Below, in pieces: positions 48,690 to 56,260 of a stretch of 64,000 bases of DNA. Both the position numbers and the translations under genes were made by a program. Under the pieces are notes generated by a model. That model did not search any database. It was not told the DNA's origin and was given only the letters and a program-made list of their open reading frames with translations. Numbering within the stretch: the stretch's first letter is position 1; every line of letters starts with the position of its first letter. The stretch is from Curtobacterium sp. BH-2-1-1 (GTDB taxonomy: Bacteria > Actinomycetota > Actinomycetes > Actinomycetales > Microbacteriaceae), in the NCBI RefSeq assembly GCF_001806325.1, contig NZ_CP017580.1, positions 2,790,001-2,854,000 of the forward strand, in the 5' to 3' direction.

Positions 48690-49460
48690 TCAGAAGAGGT
48701 CCGGCGACGGCGTCGAGGCGTAGCGCACGGCGACGTCCGCGTGGCGGTCGAAGCGGTAGCCGACACCGCGCACGGTGCGGACGATCTCCTCGAACGCGCC
48801 GAGCTTCGAGCGGAGCCGACGGACGTGGACGTCGATCGTGCGCTCGTTCGGGGTCTCGTCCTCGCCGTCCGACCACAGGCCGTCGATGATCGCCGAGCGG
48901 TCGACGGTCTGGCCCTCGCGGAGGACGAGGAACTGCAGGAGCTCGAACTCCTTGTACGTCAGGGGAGCGGCTTCACCGTCGAGCGTGACGCGCTTCCGGG
49001 AGATGTCGATGACGACCCCGGTCTCCTCCGGCTCGGGCTTCTCTGCCTGCTTGCGCGCGGCCACGGCGGAGCGGTCCTGCAGGGCGAGCCGGACGACGTC
49101 GACGTCACGGCCGCCGGAGCCCTCGGCGGCGACGGCCACGGCGGCGTACGTCTCCGAGGTCGGGACGAGCTGCGCGGTCAGGGCCTTGAGCTGCTCGACG
49201 ACCGCAGCGAGGGTCGTGCCCGCCGCCGCTGCCTTCGCCTCGTCGATGCCGACGTAGAGAGCGAAGCCGCGTGCCTCGGTGCCCTCGGGCAGGGCACGGT
49301 TGCGCTGCGGGGCGACGACCGGGCTGGTCGGCACGCCGGTGGCGACGGGCGGCGCGACGGGCTCGCGACGCGGACGGATCGGGGTCACGGTGCCGAGGTC
49401 GGTCGGCGCGGGTGCGGCGGTGCGGAGGGCGGTGCGGGGCTGAGCGATGGTGAGCGACAT
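48690..49460 (-). CDS. OmpR/PhoB-type winged-helix regulator lacking a receiver domain
   Basis: 256 residues. Residues 1-60 are Pro/Thr/Ala-rich; residues about 65-140 (FALYVGIDEAKAAAAGTTLAAVVEQLKALT) form a small unrecognised domain; residues about 155-245 are an OmpR-type winged helix: VTLDGEAAPLTYKEFELLQFL, TVDRSAIIDGLW, NERTIDVHVRRLRSKLG, IVRTVRGVGYRF. No phosphoacceptor Asp domain and no histidine kinase nearby. GGAGAA precedes the ATG. A 240-base leader with a candidate upstream ORF and hairpins lies before it, so control may be post-initiation. Target genes unknown. Confidence 0.87.
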   Translation of the reverse strand: MSLTIAQPRTALRTAAPAPTDLGTVTPIRPRREPVAPPVATGVPTSPVVAPQRNRALPEGTEARGFALYVGIDEAKAAAAGTTLAAVVEQLKALTAQLVPTSETYAAVAVAAEGSGGRDVDVVRLALQDRSAVAARKQAEKPEPEETGVVIDISRKRVTLDGEAAPLTYKEFELLQFLVLREGQTVDRSAIIDGLWSDGEDETPNERTIDVHVRRLRSKLGAFEEIVRTVRGVGYRFDRHADVAVRYASTPSPDLF

Positions 49461-49653
49461 GGCGGTTCTCCGGGCGATGTGGCTGCGGTGTCGAGGTGTG
49501 CCGCGGCCGTGTCGAATGCGTCGGTCCGGGTACGGCGAGTGCCGTGGGCCCTGCGGTCCTGCTGCGGACCGGGGCCGACCCGGGGGTACGGGAGACAGAC
49601 CTCGTGACGTGGTGCGCGTCGTCGACGTGGTCGTCACCCGGGGATCACGCTCG

Positions 49654-49674
49654 CGCGACGGGGGTGGTGTCGCG
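49654..49674 (-). promoter_or_regulatory. stem-loop in the leader after the upstream ORF
   Basis: CGCGAC / GTCGCG arms (49654-49659, 49669-49674) form a stem 27 bases after the upstream ORF stop (minus strand). Together with GCCGGCAT / ATGCCGGC inside the ORF (49735-49742, 49747-49754) it could act in attenuation. The rest of the 49461-49937 gap shows no other gene. Confidence 0.4.
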
Positions 49675-49700
49675 GGGGATCCGGCTGGAACGGGTGCCGA

Positions 49701-49802
49701 TCAGGCACACATTCGACAACGCATGACGGCCGTGGCCGGCATCATCATGCCGGCGGTCCCCTGGGCCTCGGAGAGGACGCGGGTGGACACGGTTGCAGTC
49801 AT
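49701..49802 (-). CDS. candidate leaderless leader peptide, 33 residues
   Basis: On the minus strand an ATG at 49802 opens a frame that begins MTATVSTRVL and ends MRCRMCA before TGA. A near-perfect promoter (TTGACA, 18-base spacer, GATACT) places the expected transcription start on the A of this ATG, so the message would be leaderless, a common actinobacterial mode. The end holds two Cys and two Arg codons (CGT TGT CGA ATG TGT), as in amino-acid-sensing leader peptides. It precedes the receiver-less regulator by 240 bases. Translation is unproven; the frame could be chance. Confidence 0.45.
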   Translation of the reverse strand: MTATVSTRVLSEAQGTAGMMMPATAVMRCRMCA

Positions 49803-49808
49803 GGGACG

Positions 49809-49838
49809 AGTATCGGTGGGATACCAACGTCGTGTCAA
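49809..49838 (-). promoter_or_regulatory. sigma-70-type promoter TTGACA-N18-GATACT
   Basis: Minus strand: -35 TTGACA at 49838-49833, -10 GATACT at 49814-49809, spacer 18. The seventh base after the -10 is 49802, the A of the upstream ORF start. A consensus -35 is rare by chance at this GC content. Confidence 0.65.
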
Positions 49839-49886
49839 CCGTCCGCACGGACGGTGCGTTCTGCGAACGCACCGGCACGACGGACA

Positions 49887-49918
49887 GGAGGCGCGGTGCC
49901 AGCTGGCACCGCGCCTCC
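49887..49918. terminator. perfect 32-bp palindrome, GGAGGCGCGG family
   Basis: GGAGGCGCGGTGCCAG (49887-49902) is followed directly by its exact reverse complement (49903-49918). It lies 19 bases downstream of the upp stop (minus strand) and likely ends that transcript. Confidence 0.78.
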
Positions 49919-49937
49919 AGTCGGAACGTGGTCGCGT

Positions 49938-50573
49938 CTACTCGGCGAGTCCGTAGAGGCGGTCGCCCGCGTCGCCGAGGCCCGGAACGATGTAGCCGTT
50001 CTCGTCGAGCTTCTCGTCGAGCGCGCCGAGCACGATCGAGACGTTGCGGTCGCCCACGGCGGCCTCGACCGCGGCGAGCCCCTCGGGCGCGCCGAGGATG
50101 CAGACGCAGGTGACCTCTTCCGCACCGCGGTCGAACAGGAAGTCGATCGCGGCCGCGAGGGTGCCGCCCGTCGCGAGCATCGGGTCGAGGACGAAGCACT
50201 GCCGACCGGAGAGGTCGTCGGGCAGGCGCTCGGCGTAGGTCTGCGGCTCGAGGGTCTCCTCGTTGCGCGCCATGCCGAGGAAGCCGACCTCGGCCGTCGG
50301 GACGAGCTTGACCATGCCCTCGAGCATGCCGAGCCCGGCACGCAGGATCGGCACGACGAGCGGGCGTGGCTTCGCGATCGAGACGCCCATGGTGTGTGCC
50401 ACCGGGGTGTCGATCGGCGTCGCGGTGACCCGGACGTTGCGCGTGGCCTCGTACGCGAGGAGCGTGACGAGCTCCTCGGTGAGGGCGCGGAACGTGGGGG
50501 ACGGCGTCGTACGGTCGCGGAGCACCGAGAGCTTGTGGGTGATGAGCGGGTGGTCGGCGACGTGGACTCGCAT
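49938..50573 (-). CDS. upp: uracil phosphoribosyltransferase
   Basis: 211 residues. It salvages uracil with PRPP to [19 protein letters not shown], the PRPP loop [14 protein letters not shown] and the uracil-binding end [16 protein letters not shown] are all present. Normal length. It is divergent from tadA with 40 bases between starts; no uraA permease is nearby. Confidence 0.96.
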   Translation of the reverse strand: MRVHVADHPLITHKLSVLRDRTTPSPTFRALTEELVTLLAYEATRNVRVTATPIDTPVAHTMGVSIAKPRPLVVPILRAGLGMLEGMVKLVPTAEVGFLGMARNEETLEPQTYAERLPDDLSGRQCFVLDPMLATGGTLAAAIDFLFDRGAEEVTCVCILGAPEGLAAVEAAVGDRNVSIVLGALDEKLDENGYIVPGLGDAGDRLYGLAE

Positions 50574-50613
50574 AGGGTCGAGCCTACCGTGCTGCCGACC
50601 GCCAGGAGGTTCC

Positions 50614-51081
50614 GTGGAAGCACCCGCCGCCCGCCCGTTCGTCCCCGCGATGGAACGCGCGCTCGACGAGGCCCGCGCGTGCCTCGCGACCGGGGACGTC
50701 CCGGTGGGGGCGGTCGTCCTCGACCGGGACGGCGCGGTCATCGCCGTGGGACGGAACGAGCGCGAGGCGCGACAGGACCCCACGGCACACGCCGAGGTCC
50801 TCGCGCTCCGGGCGGCCGCGGCGGCGATCGGCGACTGGCACCTCGAGGAGCACACCCTGGTGGTGACGCTCGAGCCGTGCCCGATGTGCGCCGGTGCGGT
50901 CATGGCGGCCCGGGTGCCGCGGATCGTGTTCGGCGCGTGGGACCCGAAGGCCGGCGCGAGCGGGAGCGTCTACGACGTCGCGCGGGACCGTCGGCTGCCG
51001 CACCGGTCCGAGGTGATCGGCGGGGTGCTCGAGGGGGAGTGCGCCGCGCTGCTCGACGCGTTCTTCGCCGAGCGTCGCTGA
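50614..51081 (+). CDS. tadA: tRNA-specific adenosine deaminase
   Basis: 155 residues. It deaminates A34 of tRNA-Arg(ACG) to inosine. Zinc and catalytic residues: [10 protein letters not shown] (His and proton-shuttle Glu) and [12 protein letters not shown] (two Cys). Start GTG 50614 with AGGAGG five bases upstream. Family length is about 150-165. A guanine or cytosine deaminase role is less likely given [23 protein letters not shown] (quoted as [17 protein letters not shown]). Confidence 0.93.
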   Translation: MEAPAARPFVPAMERALDEARACLATGDVPVGAVVLDRDGAVIAVGRNEREARQDPTAHAEVLALRAAAAAIGDWHLEEHTLVVTLEPCPMCAGAVMAARVPRIVFGAWDPKAGASGSVYDVARDRRLPHRSEVIGGVLEGECAALLDAFFAERR

Positions 51082-51091
51082 CTTGTGGGCG

Positions 51092-51469
51092 TCACTTCCA
51101 GAGGACCGCGACGAACACGTTGACGATCGCGAGCGCCCCGGCCGAGTGGAAGAACGGCAGGGCGGCCTTCGCCTTTGCGGTACCGGCGTCCGCCCGCTTC
51201 TGACGCGCCCGCGCGACGAGCGCCAGCACGAGTGCGACCGCCGCGATGACGAGCTTCACGCCGAGCTTGACGTGGTTCGCGCCGCCGTCCTGCGTCGCGT
51301 CGATGATCCCCATCATCCCGAGGCCCGTGACGAGCTGCACGACGAGACCGGTGATCGGCCAGGAGGTCTGGAAGCCGCCCTTGCGGCGCACCTGCACCAG
51401 GAAGGCGCCGATGACGGCAGCGAGACCGAGGAAGTGGAGGACGAGCAGGATGCTGAAGAGCGCCGACAT
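51092..51469 (-). CDS. hypothetical four-span membrane protein
   Basis: 125 residues with four hydrophobic helices (about residues 3-24, 37-55, 68-88, 103-122) joined by short basic loops (QVRRKGG, RARQKRADAGTAKAKA). The first helix contains LHFLGLAAVIG. Conserved small actinobacterial membrane proteins look like this; no function known to me. It is convergent with tadA and about 50 bases from the CDF gene upstream on the same strand. Confidence 0.72.
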   Translation of the reverse strand: MSALFSILLVLHFLGLAAVIGAFLVQVRRKGGFQTSWPITGLVVQLVTGLGMMGIIDATQDGGANHVKLGVKLVIAAVALVLALVARARQKRADAGTAKAKAALPFFHSAGALAIVNVFVAVLWK

Positions 51470-51517
51470 GTGACCATCGTGGATGACCGGCCACGGCGCT
51501 CGCCAGCAAGGTTCCCC

Positions 51518-52474
51518 TTAGTCTGCGGCGCGGATCACGATCGCCTCGGTCGGCGGGCGGGGGCCCGTCCGGAGCACGTCGGGTTCGACGTAGATCACGC
51601 GTGCGATCGGCACCGCCTGGCGCACCCGGTGCTCGACCGTGTCGATGCCCGCGGCGACGTCGCCGAGCCGTCGGTCGCCGTCCACCGCGACCTTCACGCC
51701 GACCATGAGCTCGTCGGGGCCGAGGTACAGGGTCTTGATGTGGATGATCGAGTCGACCTCGGGACCGTCGAGCACCGCGTGCTTGATGCGCTCGACGTCG
51801 GCCGCGGTGGCACCCTCGCCGACGAGGAGGCTCTTCGTCTCGATGCCGAGCACGACCGCCACGGCGATGAGCAGCGCGGCGATGAAGATCGTGCCGATCG
51901 CGTCGAACACGCCGTTGCCCGTGATCGCGGTGAGGCCGACGCCGAACAGGGCGAAGACGAGGCCGAGCAGCGCCGCGGTGTCCTCGAGCATCACGACGGG
52001 GAGCTCCGGGGCCTTGGCGCGGCGGACGAACTGCACCCAGCTCTGCCGGCCCTTCTGCGGTCGTGCTTCCCGCAGCGCGGTGCGGAGGGAGAAGCCCTCG
52101 AGCCCGATCGCGATGACGAGCACCACGAGCGGCAGCCACCAGTTCTCCAGCGGGTGCGGGTGGGTGAGCTTCTCGATGCCCTCGTAGAGGGAGAACACCC
52201 CGCCGACCGAGAACAGGATGATCGACACGACGAACGCGTACACGTAGCGCTCACGCCCGTAGCCGAACGGGTGCTCCTCGTCGGCGGCACGCCGGGCACG
52301 ACGGCCGCCGAGGAGCAGGAGGAGCTGGTTGGCGGAGTCGGCGAGGGAGTGGACGCCCTCGGCCAGCATCGACGCGGAACCGCTGATCGCCGCGGCGATG
52401 AACTTCACGATCGCGATCCCGACGTTCGCACCGAGTGCGGCGAGGATCGCCCTCGTGCCTCCAGAAGCGCTCAC
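51518..52474 (-). CDS. cation diffusion facilitator family transporter
   Basis: 318 residues, six spans. ISGSASMLAEGVHSLADSANQ carries the HxxxD metal site of TM2 and the N-terminal CDF signature; EEHPFGYGRERYVYAF follows in the loop; TM5 has AITGNGVFDAIGTIFIA with the second Asp. The cytoplasmic C-terminal domain (about 210-300; VERIKHAVLDGPEVDSIIHI) is the dimerising CDF domain. Exports Zn2+, Fe2+ or Mn2+ against protons; the metal is uncertain. Confidence 0.93.
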   Translation of the reverse strand: MSASGGTRAILAALGANVGIAIVKFIAAAISGSASMLAEGVHSLADSANQLLLLLGGRRARRAADEEHPFGYGRERYVYAFVVSIILFSVGGVFSLYEGIEKLTHPHPLENWWLPLVVLVIAIGLEGFSLRTALREARPQKGRQSWVQFVRRAKAPELPVVMLEDTAALLGLVFALFGVGLTAITGNGVFDAIGTIFIAALLIAVAVVLGIETKSLLVGEGATAADVERIKHAVLDGPEVDSIIHIKTLYLGPDELMVGVKVAVDGDRRLGDVAAGIDTVEHRVRQAVPIARVIYVEPDVLRTGPRPPTEAIVIRAAD

Positions 52475-52538
52475 AGCTGTCCCCTTCTCCCGATCTGTTG
52501 GACGATCCTAGGCGAGGGCGCTCGGTAGGGTCTGGGGC

Positions 52539-53369
52539 ATGACGATCGAACTGCCCCGCACCGCCCTGCTCGGCGTCGGCTCCATGTCCGGCGCGGTCCT
52601 CGACGGCCTGCTCGCGGCCGGTCTCGACCGGGCCACCGTGACCCTGACGACGAAGTCGGAGCAGTCCGCCGCGGCACACCGGGAGCGTGGCCTGGACGCC
52701 ACCGCCACCGACACCGACCCCGACGCGAACCGGGCAGCGGTGCGCGGCGCGTCGCTCGTCGTGCTCGGGGTGAAGCCCTACGCGATCGGTGACCTGCTCG
52801 ACGAGGTCTCGGCGGACCTCGAGCCGGGGACCGTCGTCGTGAGCGTCGCCGTGGGGACGACGACCGCGAGCATGGAGGCGAAGGTGCCGGCCGGTGTCCG
52901 GGTCGTCCGAGCGCTCCCGAACACGCCGATCGGTGTCGGGCACGGGGTGACCGGGATCAGCGCCGGTGCCTCCGCGGACGCCGACGCCGTCGCGCTCGCG
53001 TCGTCGGTGTTCGACGCGTCCGGTGTCGTGATCGAGGTGCCGGAGTCCCAGCTCGACGCGCTCTCCGCCGTCTCGGGCTCCGGGCCCGCCTACGTCTTCC
53101 TCCTCGTGGAGCAGTGGCAGCAGGCCGCCGAGTCGCTCGGGTTCTCCCACGACCAGGCCGAGGCGATGGTGCAGGGGACGCTCCGCGGTGCCGTCGAACT
53201 GCTCGCCGCCTCCGGCAAGGAGCCCGCCGACCTGCGGAGGGCCGTCACGAGCCCGAAGGGGACCACCGAGCGTGCCGTCGCGGTGCTGCAGGACGCCGAC
53301 CTGGCGGGGACGTTCGAGCGGGCGTCCCGCGCGGCGATCGCCCGCGCCGAGGAGCTGGCGAAGGGCTAG
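52539..53369 (+). CDS. proC: pyrroline-5-carboxylate reductase
   Basis: 276 residues. It makes proline from pyrroline-5-carboxylate with NAD(P)H. Rossmann start LLGVGSMSGAVLDGLLAAG, GVKPYAIGDLLDE, RALPNTPIGVGHGVTGI and the C-terminal SGSGPAYVFLLVEQW and TSPKGTTERAVAVLQ are family hallmarks. Its stop TAG shares the palindrome CTAG with the stop of the convergent MFS gene, so the genes overlap by four bases. Confidence 0.95.
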   Translation: MTIELPRTALLGVGSMSGAVLDGLLAAGLDRATVTLTTKSEQSAAAHRERGLDATATDTDPDANRAAVRGASLVVLGVKPYAIGDLLDEVSADLEPGTVVVSVAVGTTTASMEAKVPAGVRVVRALPNTPIGVGHGVTGISAGASADADAVALASSVFDASGVVIEVPESQLDALSAVSGSGPAYVFLLVEQWQQAAESLGFSHDQAEAMVQGTLRGAVELLAASGKEPADLRRAVTSPKGTTERAVAVLQDADLAGTFERASRAAIARAEELAKG

Positions 53370-54868
53370 CGACCAGCGGGCTGGTGTTCCTCGGGCCGCC
53401 CCTCGGACGCGACGCCCGCGGCAGCCGGGGACGGCGCGGTCGGTCGGGCACGTCCGGCCCGGGCCATCGCCCAGATGACGAGCACCCCGGCGAGCACGGT
53501 GAGCACCGACCCGCCGATCGTCACCGCGTGGTCGAACGCCACACCCTGGGCGTGGGTCCACGGTGTCGCGGTGAGCGACCCGGTGAACACGGCACCGAGC
53601 ACCGTGCCGGCGATCGCCACCCCGACGGCCGAGGCCACCTCGGAGGAGGTGTCCACGAGCGCGGCGCCGATCGTCGTGCGGTCCTCCGGCAGCCCGCGCA
53701 GGACGTTCGTGCCGGCGACCACCCCCACGACCCGCATGCCGGCGGCGACGAGCACGAGCGCCAGGGCGATCCACCCGTAGCCGAGCGGCCCGAGCAGCGT
53801 GTACACCGCGAGCCCGACGACGACGGCGGCCGCACTCGACCAGGCGGCGTGCCCGAGGCCGACGCGCCGGACGAACGGTCCGACGAACGCGCTCCCGGCC
53901 ACGAGCACGGCCACCTGCGGGAGCATGCCGATCGCGGCGAGGGCCGGCGGCCACCCCCAGGCGAGCTGCAGGTGCAGCGTCACCAGGTATCCGAGGCCCG
54001 CGACCGCGAGGCCCGTGGCCGCCTTGTAGGCGAGGCCGCTCGAGACCAGCGGCCGGGCGACGAGCGCGAGGTCGAGCAGCGGGTGCTCGACGCGGCGCTG
54101 TCGCACGGCGAACCAGACGCCGCCGACGATCGCGCCGGCGGTGGCCGCCCAGGCCGTCCAGTCGTCGAGCCCGCCGTCGGCGAACCGCGTCGGCGCGACG
54201 AGGGCGAGGAGGATCGTCACGGTCCCCAGCGCCGCTCCGGTCCAGTCCACGGGAGCACGGTGCAGCCCCGTCGGATCGTCCGCGGTGACGCCGACGCGGA
54301 TCCCCACGAACGCGAGTGCGGCGATCGGGACGTTGACGAGCAGGAGCACCTGCCAGGGCGCGACGGCGAGGACGAGTCCGCCCACCGTCGGTCCCACCGC
54401 GAGCCCGACGAGCCCGACGGTGGAGATCACCGTGATCGCCCGGACCCGCCGCTCGTCGTCGTCGAAGAGCCGGAACGCGAGGGCCATCGACCCGGGGGTG
54501 GTCATCGCCGCCGCGATCCCGGTGGCGACCCGGACGGCGATCAGCTGGTCGGCGGTGGTGACGAACGCGGTCGCGAGGCTCGCCAGCCCGAGGAGCACGA
54601 GCCCTACGAGCATCACCCGGCGTCGGCCGTACCGGTCCGCGACGGCACCCGCAGCGAGCATGAGCCCGCCGAACACCACCGAGTACGCCGTCGTCACCCA
54701 CTGCAGCCCGGTCGCGCCGACCTGCAGCTCACGACCGATCGTGGGGAGCGCGACGTTCAGGACGGAGTTGTCGAGCATCTCGAACAGGAAGACCGCGGCG
54801 AGCCCGGCGAGGGCGACACGCGATCCGCGCAGGGATCGGGGAGAGTGGGGGGACCGGACGGCGTTCAT
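53366..54868 (-). CDS. DHA2-family MFS transporter, TetR-linked
   Basis: 500 residues, about 14 spans. MLDNSVLNVALPTIGRELQ in TM1, AVADRYGRRRVMLVG (motif A) and RVATGIAAAMTTPGSMALAFRL (quoted as GIAAAMTTPGSMALAFRL) are drug:H+ antiporter signatures. Divergent from a TetR gene 51 bases away; the gap holds TCAGT-AA-ACTGA, a likely operator. The exported drug is unknown. Convergent four-base overlap with proC. Confidence 0.9.
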   Translation of the reverse strand: MNAVRSPHSPRSLRGSRVALAGLAAVFLFEMLDNSVLNVALPTIGRELQVGATGLQWVTTAYSVVFGGLMLAAGAVADRYGRRRVMLVGLVLLGLASLATAFVTTADQLIAVRVATGIAAAMTTPGSMALAFRLFDDDERRVRAITVISTVGLVGLAVGPTVGGLVLAVAPWQVLLLVNVPIAALAFVGIRVGVTADDPTGLHRAPVDWTGAALGTVTILLALVAPTRFADGGLDDWTAWAATAGAIVGGVWFAVRQRRVEHPLLDLALVARPLVSSGLAYKAATGLAVAGLGYLVTLHLQLAWGWPPALAAIGMLPQVAVLVAGSAFVGPFVRRVGLGHAAWSSAAAVVVGLAVYTLLGPLGYGWIALALVLVAAGMRVVGVVAGTNVLRGLPEDRTTIGAALVDTSSEVASAVGVAIAGTVLGAVFTGSLTATPWTHAQGVAFDHAVTIGGSVLTVLAGVLVIWAMARAGRARPTAPSPAAAGVASEGRPEEHQPAGR

Positions 54869-54882
54869 GCGTCTAGGTTAAG

Positions 54883-54894
54883 TCAGTAAACTGA
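54883..54894. promoter_or_regulatory. candidate TetR operator TCAGT-AA-ACTGA
   Basis: A perfect short palindrome in the 51-base divergent gap between the MFS pump and its TetR gene, in an AT-richer stretch that must also hold both promoters. Confidence 0.55.
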
Positions 54895-54919
54895 GTGAGT
54901 CAATCAGCGAGGAGTCCGC

Positions 54920-55507
54920 ATGCCCAGGAGCGCGCCCCGCGGCGGGCCGGAGACTCGTGCGCGGATCGCCGAGACCGCGTCCGGGATGTTCGCCGAGCAC
55001 GGCTTCGACGGCGTCACCGTCGCGCAGGTCGCGAAGGCCGCCGGGGTCTCGAGCGTCACGGTCTTCAAGCACTTCCCGCGCAAGGAGGACCTGTTCCTCG
55101 ACCGCTCCGCCGAGACGGTCGCGCTGTTCGTCGCAGCCGTCGAGGACGTTCCGCGTGACGAGGCGCTCGACGCGCTCGAGGCGCTCGCACTGCGCCTGGT
55201 CGACGAGCGCGCGCCGGTCTCCGGGCTGGCGCCCGGCGCACACGCGTTCTTCCGGACGGTCGCCGACTCGCCCGCCCTGCAGTCGCGCGCGCTCGAGCAC
55301 GTGGCGGGGGCGCAGCGCGCGCTCGGGGACGCCGTCGGCGACCGACTCCTCGCAGCGCTCTTCGTCGCCGGCTACGCCACGGTCTTCGTCGGGACGGCAC
55401 GTGCCGTCCTCGCGGGGGAGGACGACGACACCGTCGTCACGGCGCACCGCGCCGGACTGGAACGGCTCTTCCGCGCACTCCGGGACGGCGTCGCGTCCGC
55501 GACGTGA
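54920..55507 (+). CDS. TetR/AcrR family regulator of the divergent MFS pump
   Basis: 195 residues. HTH: VTVAQVAKAAGVSSVTVFKHF, then PRKEDLFLDRSAE. The preceding ETRARIAETASGMFAEHGFDG is the TetR helix 1. The C-terminal ligand domain is Ala/Leu-rich. It faces the pump across the TCAGT palindrome, so local repression of the pump and itself is inferred. Confidence 0.9.
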   Translation: MPRSAPRGGPETRARIAETASGMFAEHGFDGVTVAQVAKAAGVSSVTVFKHFPRKEDLFLDRSAETVALFVAAVEDVPRDEALDALEALALRLVDERAPVSGLAPGAHAFFRTVADSPALQSRALEHVAGAQRALGDAVGDRLLAALFVAGYATVFVGTARAVLAGEDDDTVVTAHRAGLERLFRALRDGVASAT

Positions 55508-55513
55508 CCGGCT

Positions 55514-55562
55514 GACGGACTGGAGGGACGGTGCCGGCCCGCCCCGCGCCTCCTGTCCGTCC
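55514..55562. terminator. degenerate GGAGGCGCGG-family hairpin
   Basis: GACGGACTGGAGGGACGG and CCGCGCCTCCTGTCCGTC are imperfect inverted arms between the convergent TetR and KtrA-like genes; only the right arm keeps the exact 10-mer (55544-55553). Confidence 0.6.
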
Positions 55563-55567
55563 TGTCC

Positions 55568-56260
55568 TCACTCCAGGGCGGCGAACCGTTCCAGCGCACT
55601 CTCGGTCCCCGAGACGATGATGACGTCGTTCTGGCCGATCACGCTCTCCGGCGTCGCCGGGACGAAGGCCTCGCCGGGGGTCTTGATGCCGAGCACGGTC
55701 AGGCCGAAGCGGGTGCGGATCACCGTGGTCGCCAGGTCCTTGCCGCGGACCGACGCCGGCGGGAACATCTTGACCACCGCGAAGTCGTCGTCGAACTCGA
55801 TGAAGTCGAGCATCCGGCCGGACACCAGGTGTGCGGTGCGCTCGCCGGCCTCGCGCTCGGGGTAGACGACGTGGTTCGCGCCGATGCGGGACAGGATCGT
55901 GCCGTGCGACCGGCTGATCGCCTTCGCCCAGATCTGCGGGATGCCGAGGTCGACGAGGTTCGCGGTGATGAGCACGCTCGACTCGAGGTCGCTGCCGGTC
56001 CCGACGACGGCGATCGGGAAGTCCTGCGCACCGATCTGCCGCAGGGCGTCGATGTCGGTCGCGTCCGCCTGCACCGCGTGCGTGACGCGGTCCGACCACT
56101 TCTGCACGAGGCCGGCGTCGGTGTCGACGACGAGGACCTCGCGGTCCTGCCGCTCGAGCTGCCCGGCGGTGGCGGCGCCGAACCGTCCGAGGCCGATGAC
56201 GAGCACCGGAGCGTCGTGGCTGACGGCACCGAGCGGGTGCGGACGGTTGCGGTCAGCCAA
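55568..56260 (-). CDS. KtrA/TrkA-type potassium channel regulatory subunit
   Basis: 230 residues. RCK_N Rossmann domain (residues about 15-140): VLVIGLGRFGAATAGQL, VLVVDTDAGLVQ, HAVQADATDIDALRQIG, which binds NAD(H) or ATP/ADP; then an RCK_C domain (about 150-228; TVIRTRFGLTVLGIKTPGE). It gates the membrane subunit KtrB, encoded eight bases overlapping upstream. Together they import K+ with Na+ or H+ during osmotic stress. Confidence 0.93.
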   Translation of the reverse strand: MADRNRPHPLGAVSHDAPVLVIGLGRFGAATAGQLERQDREVLVVDTDAGLVQKWSDRVTHAVQADATDIDALRQIGAQDFPIAVVGTGSDLESSVLITANLVDLGIPQIWAKAISRSHGTILSRIGANHVVYPEREAGERTAHLVSGRMLDFIEFDDDFAVVKMFPPASVRGKDLATTVIRTRFGLTVLGIKTPGEAFVPATPESVIGQNDVIIVSGTESALERFAALE

